The translations under genes and the position numbers were made by a program. A model generated the notes under the pieces. That model did no database searches, had not been told where the DNA came from, and worked only from the letters and a program-made list of their open reading frames with translations. DNA of 64,000 nt, from assembly GCA_007026445.1 (NCBI GenBank), contig VDMD01000001.1:2666001-2730000 (forward strand), in the 5' to 3' direction. Below, one piece after another: positions 1-10,525 of this stretch (position 1 is the first letter of the stretch; every line of letters begins with the position of its first letter). Origin of the DNA: Schizophyllum amplum. Lineage: Eukaryota; Basidiomycota; Agaricomycetes; Agaricales; Schizophyllaceae.

Positions 1-960
1 ATTCCCAACACTACCACTTTCGAGGAAGCGGCCACACTCCCTCTCGCAGTTATGACCGCTTCCATCGGCCTCTTCGTTCGGCTAGGTATCCCCGCACCCG
101 GTACTGCAGAATCAGGTCAGCAAATCATCATTGCAATGTATGAATGAGTATGTCGACTGCTGACGCCGAATCGTGCCCGCTTCCATCTTTCCCGTGTATA
201 TGCCGCAATCTCATTGTATTCAGCTTCGACCGCTGGTAAGGCTATCATCATCAATGGTGCGGCGTCATCCGTCGGCGCATACGCTGTCCAACTCGCGAAG
301 CGTGCGGGCCTCTTTGTTGTCGGAACGGCCGGGGCGTCCAAGGACTATGCTAAGGAAGTGGGTGCTGACGTTGTCATCGACTACCGCGACTACGCGGGTG
401 ATGCTATCGTGAGCTCCTGCCCAAATTGTAATTCGTTCAAGGCTCACGTCGTATACAGCTCGATGCTCTGAGCTCGGTAGTCGGCGGCCGTTCCACACCC
501 TGGGCATTTGACGCGGTGACGGCGCACGGCTCCGAGCTCCTGTTCGCTCGCGCGATAGACAAGATTGCGAAGGAGACCAAGGACACGACCCCTCTTCAAA
601 TTGCGACTGTGTTTGACTCACCTGATGATTTGGTAAAGCAGTTTCCGCCCAGCGTCAAGTTGCATCGTACGCATGTCCGTACGGCATACGGAGAAGACGA
701 GCAATGTATGGCTCTCATTCCTTTCGCGCTGTACGCCTCTGACGCTGGTGCCTTCCTTGTATTCAGTCGCCGCGTCGTTCTATCGCAAGATCTCTCTATG
801 GCTTGCTGAGAGTGCAAATCCATTCAAGTGCAACCGCTGCAAGGTTATGCCCAGTGGGCTTGCAGATGTGGGGAAGGGACTCGAGTTGCTTAGCACTGGG
901 AACGTGCACGGCGAGAAGATTGTATACCGCATTGCCGACACACCAGGCCTGAAGGCGTAG
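1..960 (+). CDS. Zinc-type alcohol dehydrogenase-like (MDR) protein, 3' part
   Basis: This is the C-terminal portion of a medium-chain dehydrogenase/reductase; its 5' end lies outside the window. The first bases read in frame as a segment with FEEAATLPLAVMTASIGLF, the usual MDR stretch before the cofactor domain. After an intron comes the Rossmann segment AIIINGAASSVGAYAVQLAK (about 241-300), then GTAGASKDYAKEVGADVVIDYRD as in quinone oxidoreductase/enoyl reductase-like members. Further introns lie near 410-469 and 710-765. The last exon ends with HGEKIVYRIADTPGLKA and a stop at 958-960. Members of this branch (ToxD/LovC-like trans-enoyl reductases and quinone reductases) use NADPH. No catalytic zinc ligands are visible in this part. 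The exact substrate cannot be told. Confidence 0.85.
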
Positions 961-1153
961 GAGGCATGACCGGCATGATACATGAGTCATGGTACACATT
1001 CCAAGCTCCAAGAGTCTTGCAATTACAAATAGTCCAATGAATCAATGGACTGCGACAATGGACTTCCATTACAATAAATACTGCCAGTCCCGTGTCAGTA
1101 CACTGCTGGCGGAAGGCCCGTAGACTCACCTCTACAGTTAGTTATTCCTCACA

Positions 1154-2622
1154 TTAATTTATACTTGTTGCAGATTTATTTGCGCTCGTTATGATGATCT
1201 CCGTGGATATTCGAGTATGTGTAGCGTCTTCCGGGCTACGTAGCGAAGAGGGGCCCGGCTCGGCCGTCCAGTGGCTGTTTGTTCCAACATCCGAATCTTG
1301 CGTTGTTGTGTCGTCGTGTGGTGCCTGTGGTGAAGGCTCGACCGAGTCGGCGAAGTGTATAGGGTGCGATACAGCTTGTGTATCAATCAAAGATTGCGTC
1401 GCGGAGCGCTGCATGGCGACGACGAGGACGATGAAGGTCGGATAGATGCCCTAGGGTGAGCTACATGAGTAGGCGCATGTCTAGCAGAGGATGCCAGCAC
1501 GTACGGCGACCGTATGGTAGGCGGTACTGATGACGCCGTACGCGGCAAGTGTGTTCGGGCCCTCAGTGATATTTATGACGAGGTAGACGACCTGGCGCGA
1601 CTTAGAGCCCAGTTCATTGCGAACATCAAGCTTGCGACGTACCCAAATCAGACAATAGACGAGGCCAGATTCCACCAGTAGGAGGAGGACCTTCTCAACG
1701 CGGGTCGTCTTCGTCCATGGGCCGAATGAGCCCTTGATATCGCGCCTATAATACCTACAAAACTTGTCAGCAAAGTCACAGCCGTGAACAACTAAACTTC
1801 GCACCAGACTTGTATGCCTACCAGTGCCGTAGCCACAAAATTCGTGAACAGCAGCGGAATCGTCATCATGAGTGTTCGCAGTTTTGGCTCCCCCGCCAAC
1901 AAATCTGATGTCGACCAAAAGCATTCAACAGCGACACCGACTGCGAAGCATCAGATTCTCATGCTAGACATGCGGCATGCATACGAAGGCTCACCCAAAC
2001 TGCCTGTCATGCATAACAGCAGTACGCCCTTGGCGAAGCGGTTGTCGGGCCACAGCACCCATGCTCGCCACACAACGATGGCATCGCTCACAAGGTACTG
2101 AGCGCGCCATCAGACGTCGACGAGGCCAGAAGACTGTGGGGCACGCACATTCAACCGGAACGCCACCGCCAACGCGACGTTCATGCGCCCAATAAGGCCC
2201 AGGATGCTATCCAGTCCATATCCAAACGTTGGTACTTGCACGAGGTAGAACGTGATACCCAGCGCGACCCCAACCGTGGAGGAGAGGAAAAGCCCAACGA
2301 TGGCTGGGGTCACGATATACGCGCCGCGCGTCGGGTTCTCTTGATGGCTGTTCAGCGTCAAGTGAGATCGTCAGCAAGGGCGGTGGTAGTCAGCACGGTC
2401 AATGATGGGTAGTCAGGCGATCTGCACTGACGCCAACACGGTCCCTGCAGCAATGAATAGCGCTGCCTGAATGCCTGCCGATAGAACCTGATGAGCAGGA
2501 AGCAGGGAATGCATCCGAATCCGGATGCACGCACCATAAAAGAGGAAGTCGACGCCTGTCTGCAGTACGATGTTCTGTATCGCGGCCACGTCCCCGGGCA
2601 CCAGCTTGTAGTATTGCTGCAT
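1154..2622 (-). CDS. Basidiomycete seven-transmembrane protein of unknown function
   Basis: A multi-exon integral membrane protein that I recognise as a common Agaricomycete family without an assigned role. The first in-frame ATG is at 2622 (MQQYYKLVPGDVAAIQNIVL); the more upstream in-frame triplet is GTG. Family landmarks in order are: FLFYG in TM1; YLVQVPTFGYGLDSILGLIGRMNVAL (about 2270-2180); YLVSDAIVVWRAWVLWPDN (about 2100-2040); a TM with LMMTIPLLFTNFVATALVG; RVEKVLLLLVESGLVYCLIW (about 1710-1650); and the final TM starting GIYPTFIVLVVAMQ (about 1455). A hydrophilic Ser/Thr/Asp-rich cytoplasmic tail ends at 1154. At least six introns are needed to join these, and their exact borders are uncertain. 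The TM pattern suggests a receptor-like protein, but no ligand is known. Confidence 0.8.
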
Positions 2623-3459
2623 GCTGGTCGCTGTAGGGGGGCCAGCGGGAGGGAAAGGCAGCACATTACTTACTTCGCTCGGCTATATATGCACTGGGCG
2701 CGATTCCGTTGATTAGACACCGTGAGAGCCCGCAGGTCGACAATCACCTTGAGGTTTGGGCGCTTCACTGCAATCAGACTGCAATCATCGGGCGCTCAGC
2801 TTTACCTCCCAGTCAGGGACACCAGTCGCTCAGTATCATACGAATCGGAACGGTGTGACACTGATGACCGTTGACTGTGGACGAGGTTCAATGGGTACGA
2901 ACAGTGGCCGGCACATCGACCACTATCCAGAGTCGCCAGGTTCGTCCTACCTTGTCCTACTATGTGATTGCCTAGCTGACGACGAGGCAATGAGAGAGGC
3001 TTGATAGACCATGGCACATAGTGGCCTGTGTACATTCGGGCGTTGATGCGCCCCATGACGGATCGCCTTCGAAGAGCAGAGGATTGGCTGTGTTCAGAGA
3101 AATGGCTGTGTTTAGTACTAGGTAGATAGGTACGGATGACGGGAAGACACTCACTCCGATGCGTAGCTCATGTCTGCGCTCTTCCACTTACATCACTCAC
3201 AGCATCCAGTAGCAGTCGGTGGCGCTCAAAGAAGACGTCCACAATCATCCCATAATGGAGGCCCACCACCTCACACCCCCACGCCCCACACAACGAGCGA
3301 CCGCTGAACTGAAACCAAGAACGGCACATAATATGATTTGCTCATCTGCGCCTCGAAGAGTTGGAATCTAACGACAAAAGTCCATCCACCGCATTGACAT
3401 CCTGCACAAGAGCATCAGCAACCCGTCCGCGACCTTCTTACAATTCGACTTTTCAATCA
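2623..3459. other. Intergenic, no gene recognised
   Basis: This gap separates the start of the 7TM gene from the 3' end of the mitochondrial factor gene; both genes are on the minus strand. Short open frames are present but show no family pattern, signal peptide or convincing splice chain. It presumably holds the 5' region of the 7TM gene. Confidence 0.5.
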
Positions 3460-5067
3460 TCAACTCACCTTCGGCGCAAACGGCCAGTCATCAAACGCTC
3501 TGAACAGGATCCCCCAGTCGCGCAGCTGCATTCCCCGCACCTGCACCTTCGGATAGATCGCCTGGGACTGCGGCAGCGTCGGCCCCGGGAAGATCTTGGG
3601 CAGCAGCGAGATGGCGCCGGGCGCGAGATAGCTGGAGGACGTCCATCGGTTAACAATACGTGCTGCATATCGACGAGGACAGTTACGCACGGCAGGGCCT
3701 TGTCTACAGTCGCCGCTTTCTGAGAAAACATGTGCCGCAGGATGTAGTCCCAAGCGTCCATCTTGCCCTCCTCGATGATCTGGTTGTGACCATTAGTTAT
3801 GCATGGAAGACGGTGAGCAGCGGCAGAGGAACGCACCTGCCAGGCCTTGGGTGTGATCGTCGACGCGACCGTCCCGTAGCGGGTGGTATTGGCGAGGCTG
3901 CCCTTGGCTTTGCGCGCAGGGAAGAAGTGGTCGCCGTGCGGCCTGAAGAGGTGCGGCAGCACCTGCTTTGTCTGGCACGTCGCCTCCGTAACAATGCTGA
4001 CCTTGCCGCGGAGGTTCTTCTCCAGCACGGTGGCCGTTATCCGCTGTAGGGAGGGTCAGCGCAAGACCCGCTGTGTGAGCTGGCATAAAAACGGACTATC
4101 CAAAGTTCCTCAGTCATGACGATGTGCAGGGGCACGCGGCCGAGGGAGAAGAGCCATTGGTGGTTGGGAATGCACCGGATCCACTGCTGGAAGAGCATTT
4201 CACCTGATTGCCCCATGGGGAGCTGGCAGATGAGAGAGACGTTCTCGTTGACGCCAGAATCCCAGTCGGTCTTGCAGTCCGGTGGGATGTGGTCCTTGAG
4301 GACCCGATCGAAGGTCTCCCAAGCGCCTGGTGAGCTTCGTATGATGGTGACCCGCGGGTCCGATTGCTCGAGAGGCTGGAAGAGATTAGAGGGAGTGTGA
4401 GATAGTTAGTAGAGAACGCACGATGAGATAGTCGAGAAAGGACGGATAGTTCTCAAGCAAGATGAGGCGCTTGACCCTCTCTTTCGGCAGTGCCAAAATG
4501 GCTCGCGACAACGCACCCGGCCCTGGCGTCTCATAAGCATAGGTCAATCGGTCGAACGGGTTACATACCTGGGAAGGCCTCGATGATCGTCTTTCCTTTG
4601 CTTCCGTCCGGAATGTAAGCCTCTGCGAGGTCTCGCGCGGTCTGCTGATTGTGTAGCGAGAGACGGCTTCTGATGGTGTAGTGCGATGGAAAGACGTCGT
4701 TCCATTCTTCCACGGGAGGCAGCTCAAGACGGGACTGCCAATCCTTGTTGGAGACGACCACCGAATCGAGTTCATCGACGGTGGCGGCGAGTTTCTGACG
4801 TTTGGGCAAGGATGAAGATGCGCGTTTTTGCGGTGGGGAAACTGCCAGTGTGCTACTTCCCGAGGACTCTGCTTGGGGCTTCCTCCGTCGTCGTGGGCGT
4901 GCGGCCTCGCCCTGCTCGACAGCCTTGGAGATTTCTCCTGGAGCCCATTCTACCGCGGCTTTTGTGGCGTAGCACCGTGCAGGGGAGGTTGAAGCGAGCA
5001 AATATTTGTAGAGCTGCAGTTGGCTCGCGCCCGCCGCTCGCTGCGTCCTCGACAGGTGCAAGAGCAT
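3460..5067 (-). CDS. Mitochondrial transcription factor B / rRNA dimethyladenosine methyltransferase-like protein (Mtf1/TFB-type)
   Basis: A KsgA/Dim1-superfamily protein with a mitochondrial presequence. I chose the ATG at 5067 (MLLHLSRTQRAAG) because the longer frame opens on TTG. The first ~40 residues are Arg/Ser/Leu-rich and acid-free, ending near RCYATKA, a plausible matrix cleavage region. After a basic linker comes the SAM-binding fold: motif I IIEAFPGPGALSRAIL, split by an intron at 4565-4520, then LILLENYPSFLDYL. Downstream is ENVSLICQLPMGQSGEMLF, where the family's motif IV (NLPY-like) would be, here reading QLPM. The C-terminal part has HLFRPHGDHFFPARKAKG and LAPGAISLLPKIFPGP. Fungal proteins of this kind (yeast Mtf1) act as the mitochondrial RNA polymerase initiation factor; TFB1M types methylate small-subunit rRNA. 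The altered motif IV favours the transcription-factor role, but this is inference. It is divergent from the glycoprotein gene at 5305. Confidence 0.8.
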
Positions 5068-5304
5068 GGGTGATCGGTCGGCCCGAGCTCCGAACAAACA
5101 GCCGGATCACTGATCTGGTTGCTGTCACGTTATTTTAGGCCCAATTGGGCTGCACGTGGCATTTCTGTGGATTTATACCCGCGCAGTCGGAGAATCTCTT
5201 CTTCTTCATTGCAACCACCGCGTAGCCAAAGCACCTCTCGTTTTGCTTGGCCTCCTCCGCCTCCTCCTTTCTTTACCTTTACATCCAACATATCTTCTGC
5301 AGAA

Positions 5305-6588
5305 ATGGCTGCTGTCGCTCTTTTCTCCGCGTCCCTCCTTCTCGCTACTGCGGCCAACGCCCAGAGCACCTTCCCCGAGACTCCTCTCGCCAGCAAGACC
5401 TTTGCTTACCCGGATGAGATCGTACGCGCGCCCGCCTTGCACTGTTTGGCACTTTTTGCTGACGCGTTCTCCAGCCCTACCAGGTAGACACCGACGTCGG
5501 CCTCATCCGTGGGACTCAGTTTGGTTACAACTTGTGCAACTCGACCACGGAGGGCGACTCCTCGCTTTGCCAGACGTCGTTCTTGAACAGCCTCGATGGT
5601 ACGCGTACATCATATTCACCAACATTTTGCTCATTCTGCTGCAGACTTCTGTCTCTGGGCACCGTCCGAGAAGGACTCCCTCATCGCCGACACGGAGGGT
5701 GAGGAGGTTGCTTGGTGCACGAAGGCCGGCCGTGGTACCCGCATCATTCCCGATGGTGCCCTCACCGGCGTGCAGTTCATGCGCACCTCTGCCTACGTCC
5801 AGGTCATTGGCTTCATCGACCAGACGAAGATCAACATCCAGGACGGTGACTACGGTGGTGAGCTCGACCCGCACGGTGCTGATCTCGTAAGTTTTTACGC
5901 CTCGTATTCTTTGCGCTCGCTTATCCTCTTCTAGCGTGGTAACCCTATGGGTGGCCTCGTCTACTCCACCGCCTTCGGCCCAGACAACAACACCTACACC
6001 CAGATGATCGAATGGCACAACTTCATGGGCGGCAACGCCTTCTGCTTCAAGGTTTGCGACCCGTCCAACGAGCATGCTGCGGATTACTGCCAGCACGTTT
6101 ACGACCGTATTGGGTAAGCACCTATGGTTCCTGATCGCGACTCATATTTTGAACATGTCCGCAGCTGCGCCTACAACGCGCCCAACAACGCCCAGGACAA
6201 GGTCTTCGAGTCGTGCGAGGGCGAACTCCAGGACTACCCCGGTGTCTACACTGGCGATGACGGCCAGACCACGACCTACACCCAGCCGGCCGAGTCCCTC
6301 GGTGCCATCACCACCATGCCCTACCAGCCGCGCGTTCCCGCCTCCAGCAACTGCGTCTCCTTCGAGTCGACTGCCCTGTACACCGAGGCCGCCAAGGCCT
6401 CCGGCAGCTCATCGGCGAGCAGCGGCTCTGGTGGCTCGCTCGAGGCCAGCTCGACTGGCAACAGCGCGGCTGCGTCGGGCAGCAACGCTGCGTCCATGCT
6501 CCGTATCAGCGGCGACAGCGTTGCCTGGATGGGCTTCTTCTGGGTCGCGGCTGCGGGTGTCATGGGTGCGATGACCGTCTTCGCATAG
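5305..6588 (+). CDS. Secreted GPI-anchored glycoprotein, macrophage-activating-glycoprotein-like
   Basis: Five exons (5305-5421, 5475-5598, 5645-5886, 5935-6113, 6165-6588) join in phase to 361 codons. The N-terminus MAAVALFSASLLLATAANAQ is a clear signal peptide. The body resembles the basidiomycete macrophage-activating-glycoprotein family: a Cys-containing domain with FCLWAPSEKDSLIADTEGEE, an EVAWCTKAGRGTRIIPDGAL region, a QVIGFIDQTKINIQDGDYGGE segment and MIEWHNFMGGNAFCFKVCDP. A Ser/Ala/Gly-rich linker (about residues 290-330) and a hydrophobic C-terminus ending MGAMTVFA follow, which is the layout of a GPI-anchor signal. It is probably an abundant cell-wall or surface protein. The biochemical role is unknown; the name comes from immune effects described for relatives. 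Confidence 0.85.
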
Positions 6589-7763
6589 ATGCCTTGGATG
6601 TTGTTATTCCATGGACGTTATCCCTGTCATGGATGTTATGCGCGTACGACATGATTGCATGCCTCACGAACATCGTGTTGGTTGACTGGTGGATCAGGAT
6701 CACTTATACACTCGACTGGTGGATCGCTTATACAGTAGCTCTTGACTTAATCCTTCGATCCGCTTTGTCTGGCTTAGAGAAGCCTTGCCCGTCGTTTATC
6801 ACAGTTATACATTGGCTTGCTTGGACATATGCTGTTCTCGTCGCTCGATGATTCAGAAGCCACAATTTTCCGTCGTCTGTGCTTGAAGATAGATATTAAC
6901 ATGTATGCCTTTGGCTGAGATGCGTGAAGGCAGGTAAGTGAAGATCCTGTGACGATCTGGCGCGCGGAGGAGCCATCGACAAGAATTTCGGGGTGGCAGG
7001 CAGCCTGGAGGTTTGCTCAGGGTTTGCTGCAGCCTTCCACTGGAGGTGGTCATGGCTGTTCGCCGTGGCGCGAAAGGGCGCGAAGTCAAACATCCTGGTC
7101 ACGCGGTGCGCTGATGTCCGAACAGCCGCAGCCGACAAGGCCCAAACTGGGCCAAATAAGGACCCTAAAACGTCATTCTTCCCATCGTCCAACGAAGGCA
7201 CTTGCTCTGCCAGCTCACTTGAACTGCAGTCTACCCCGTTTCAACATCTGGCGAGGGTGCTAGGCACGCTCGAGGTCGAGGATTTGGGCGTTGATCACCA
7301 TCTCTTGTATCATCGAGCCTACTCTCGTATCATCGAAGGCCATCCGGTGTAACAGCAAGCCTTCTCGTTGGTCATCACACTCTCAAGCGCAGTATATTCG
7401 ATGACATTTTCCTGATGCGACCGAGTCCATTGTTTTGACGCCAACGGCTGTACACATGCTGCAGCGTCTCATGCGCTGGTGACCCGTCGCCGTCGCCAGG
7501 AACATACGACAATCATCGGCGTTACGTGCTCGATGAAGCGCGGAGGATTCAAGAAACGCTCAGCCATCCGCTTTGCCGCGCCCGAAGGGCGGTGCGTACC
7601 GCGAGCATACGGCCGTACACGCCATATATAAAGGTATCTCACCTTCTTCCAATCCTCATCAACAACTGCCCTTCTCCTTCTTGAGTTCTCGTTCGTCGAC
7701 GCCCTCTTTTCTTCACGCCAAATTCCCTTTCAAGAGCACATTCGTACTTATTTCGACATCGCA
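6589..7763. other. Intergenic, 1.2 kb, no gene recognised
   Basis: No convincing coding chain was found. The last part is the promoter and leader of the first tandem secreted-protein gene, including a TATA element at 7625 and a pyrimidine-rich leader. Confidence 0.5.
7625..7634 (+). promoter_or_regulatory. TATA box upstream of the first tandem secreted-protein gene
   Basis: TATATAAAGG lies about 130 bp before the ATG at 7764 and is followed by a CT-rich leader, the usual arrangement for strongly expressed fungal genes. Confidence 0.6.
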
Positions 7764-8962
7764 ATGGCCCGACTTTCGCTCAGCTTCGTTGCCACCTCTC
7801 TCGCGCTTGCGCTCCTCTCCGCGGCCAACCCGGTGCCCGAGTACCGGTGGGACCTCGATGTCATCCCCCGCGAGGCAAGCAAGCTCGCGTTCGACGAGGA
7901 GCTGAACCGCATCATCGCTTTCGACGCCAGCGGCAAGCACCTCGGTGCCGTCGAGCGCCGCGCCGTCGCCCCGCTCACCCGCCGCGGCGGCTCGTGCGCG
8001 GCGCTTAGCGCAGACGACGCGCAGAAGCGTAAGTCGCATCGTCTGTCTGCCGTAAGCTCTTCACTGACGCTGTTGCTGCAGTGCCCGGCTGGGAGAAGCT
8101 CAAGCAGCAGGCGAATGACAACTGGGGCGACCACAAGCGCAAGATTGTCACCAACGATGATGACGTGCGTATTCTTGCTCATATGTGTTGGCGAACAGGT
8201 GTATTAACGTCGTATCCAGTTCCCCACGCAGCCCGCGTCCATTTGCGCCCAGGACGCTGGCGACATCACCATCGATGGTGACTCGGACTGCACGTCCTCC
8301 ACCCAGACGCTGTCCACTGGCGTCACGGACACGACTGGCATCGCCACTGTCTCGCAGACGACCGGTACGAGCTTCACATCTTCGCAGACCGTCACTCGTA
8401 CGTGCCTTCTACACCCGCACTGGTCTTGTCCTGATCCTGGCTTACAGAGGAGTCCTCGATCTCCGTCGGCGAGACCTTCGACGTCAAGGTCGGCATCCCC
8501 GAGGTCGTTGACGTGTCCTCGTCGACGTCCCTCACCGCGACCTTCTCGAACAGCCTCTCGACCACGTATGTCTTCTCTTTGGCGCGCTACAAACTTCCGT
8601 ACTGACAGGATCGCCTCCAGGACCTCTTCGACGTCCAACCAGCAGACGACGCAGACCGTCGCGATCAACATCCCCAAGGACTCGACCTGCGACATCACGT
8701 ACTCGCAGACTTCTTGCACGACGAAGGGATCCGGCCAGGTCCCCTTCACCGCCACCGGCTGGGTGTGGTTCGAGTACGACTCCAAGCAGCAGGGTCACTA
8801 CAAGTGTACGTCCCCTTCTTCCGGCTGATGATATCGAGCTCATTGGTTGCAGGGGCGCTCAACATGGACGACCTCCTGTCCGACGATGAGCGCTCGTCGT
8901 ACATGAAGTTCGACTCTGTCGTCAGCACCGATACCAAGGGCGACTACAACGCCAGCTGCTAA
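7764..8962 (+). CDS. Secreted protein with aerolysin/ETX-MTX2-like pore-former pattern, tandem copy 1
   Basis: Six exons (7764-8028, 8082-8164, 8220-8397, 8448-8565, 8621-8805, 8853-8962) join in frame to 312 residues. The first 20 residues form a signal peptide. A propeptide-like segment ends with a dibasic RRGGSC motif, which looks like a kexin cleavage site. The rest is a long Ser/Thr-rich stretch with alternating polar and apolar residues, typical of elongated beta-strand proteins. It includes SLTATFSNSLSTT, then NIPKDSTC and a VPFTATGWVWFEY segment. That order (amphipathic Ser/Thr hairpin region, proline turn, VPFTA strand) is what aerolysin-fold pore formers of the ETX/MTX2 type show. 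The fold call is inferred from pattern only; a non-toxic beta-rich secreted protein remains possible. The reading frame is intact, with no stop or frameshift seen. A close paralogue lies at 10526-11732. Confidence 0.6.
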
Positions 8963-9224
8963 GCGGCACGCGCCGCTATCACGCTCCCTGCGACACGATT
9001 TTTTACATGCGCCAAGGGAACCACGCTCAGAGCGACGACTACGACATCATGAAGGGGCCTTCTATTTTATTTATCGGGCAAACAGCTAAATGCTTGTATT
9101 TGTTGACACTCTTTACTTATTTATCAACGTGGTAATCCATGTCTTGTCACGTCAGAGTCGGAGTCCAGTTCTTCATCGATCATCTCTCATTCCTCTGCAA
9201 TTACTGGGACAAGCGAAGTCAATA

Positions 9225-9473
9225 GAGGCGTTGCGCAGCTGTTGTTGTTGGTCCCTGTTGTTGTTGGACACTTTTTCTGTAATTCAAAGTCGGTCAAGGT
9301 GTGCGTATAGCATGTATGAGAGGCCAGTGCGACCCACTGAGCAGTCATATCCGTCAAAATTGACCCCACCAGCGGCAGTAAGAGGCGGATGGCGGCGTTG
9401 GCACTCACGTGCGGCAGTCGGGCGAAGCCGACGGCCATAACACGGACCAACAACAACAGTTGCGCAACGCCTC
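9225..9473. mobile_element. Small terminal-inverted-repeat element (MITE-like), 249 bp, TA target duplication
   Basis: The two ends are inverted copies over about 37 bp, beginning GAGGCGTTGCGCA and running through CTGTTGTTGTTGGTCC with only two mismatches. TA dinucleotides lie directly outside both ends (9223-9224 and 9474-9475). The interior has no coding capacity. Size, TIRs and the TA duplication fit a non-autonomous Tc1/mariner-like element (possibly Harbinger-like if the duplication is longer). It sits between the two tandem secreted-protein genes. Confidence 0.75.
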
Positions 9474-10380
9474 TAATCACCCGAGAGGCAGAATTATGAG
9501 GATTGGGGTATGCATGCTACTCTGTGGCCTGAGCAGATAGGCATGTAGTGCTACACTTGGCATGAGTATATCTATGTAAGCAGAGTCGACAATGACTCGA
9601 TTAAGAACAATGGGTGGTGACCGGTGACCGGTGATCGGCCCAAAACGAACAGTGCGCACTGCACAGTCACCCGTAATCCACGTGACGCAATGCAGGTACC
9701 AGTGTGACTGATTAAACAGGATTAAACAAGCCGCTGCTGCCGCTGCGCATCGCCCGACCCAGCCCGAGCTGACAACGCCCTCGCTCACCTTCAGGTTGCC
9801 TGGACCGTCAGCAAAGGTTAGGGACGCGGTGCGAGCCATATTCGGCATCGATACAGGTGTCATCGTGGCCGGTAGCTGCATTGCAGGTCATCGACTCGGA
9901 CGTAAGTACTTGGCCGCCTGAATTACGACAACTTCAGGTTACCTCCGTTGAGGGTCTTGTTGGACGCGACTGTGGACGGCGTCGATCCATTGTCCGAATT
10001 GACAATCGTGTGCACGAGGAAATAGCGGGAAGGCGAGGTCTGTGAGTGTGCAGATCGTCCCGTACATCCTTCGCTAAGGACTCGGCAGTTCATTCGCAGC
10101 TCACCTGCGTCCTACCTATGGACATCGCGCTTGATTGTTTCAGCCGCATTATGATAAAGCCCACACGCTTCAAGTTTCCATGTATCATGCACGGCGCTCG
10201 TTGTTCTTGTACTTGAAGGTAAGTATTGGTCCTCCTCGTCCGCCCATCGCGCTCGGACTTGCCCGAAAAGATGAGGCCGTCAAGCAGTTGATCCGCTGAA
10301 CACATGCAGCAGGGCCTCGCGCCCTACAAACATCGGCTACATGAGCGCTCTCAGACGACGGCAATACGGTTGCGTGTGGA
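9474..10380. other. Intergenic between tandem secreted-protein genes
   Basis: No gene was recognised. A short run of GTGACCGG-type direct repeats is visible near 9618-9640. The right end leads into the promoter of the second paralogue. Confidence 0.5.
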
Positions 10381-10388
10381 TATATAAG
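10381..10388 (+). promoter_or_regulatory. TATA box upstream of the second tandem secreted-protein gene
   Basis: TATATAAG lies about 145 bp before the ATG at 10526, nearly the same spacing as in the paralogue (TATATAAAGG at 7625). This suggests the promoter was duplicated with the gene. Confidence 0.6.
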
Positions 10389-10525
10389 AAGAGGCTTATT
10401 GTTCTTCACTCTCAGCAGTTTTTGCACAATCTCCCTTCTTGAATCTCGTACGGCAACGCCCCGTGTCACACCCTTCAAGTCCTTTTCCGTCGTTTCCCAC
10501 TCAACCTTCGTCCTCACTCACCAAA

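Noticed and set aside
5130..5396. Minus-strand frame over the first exon of the GPI glycoprotein gene
   Set aside because: Antisense to a clear signal peptide exon and to a CT-rich leader; Gly/Lys-rich composition is a by-product.
9477..9881. Minus-strand 134-codon frame between the tandem secreted-protein genes
   Set aside because: No signal peptide, no family pattern and it overlaps promoter-type sequence.
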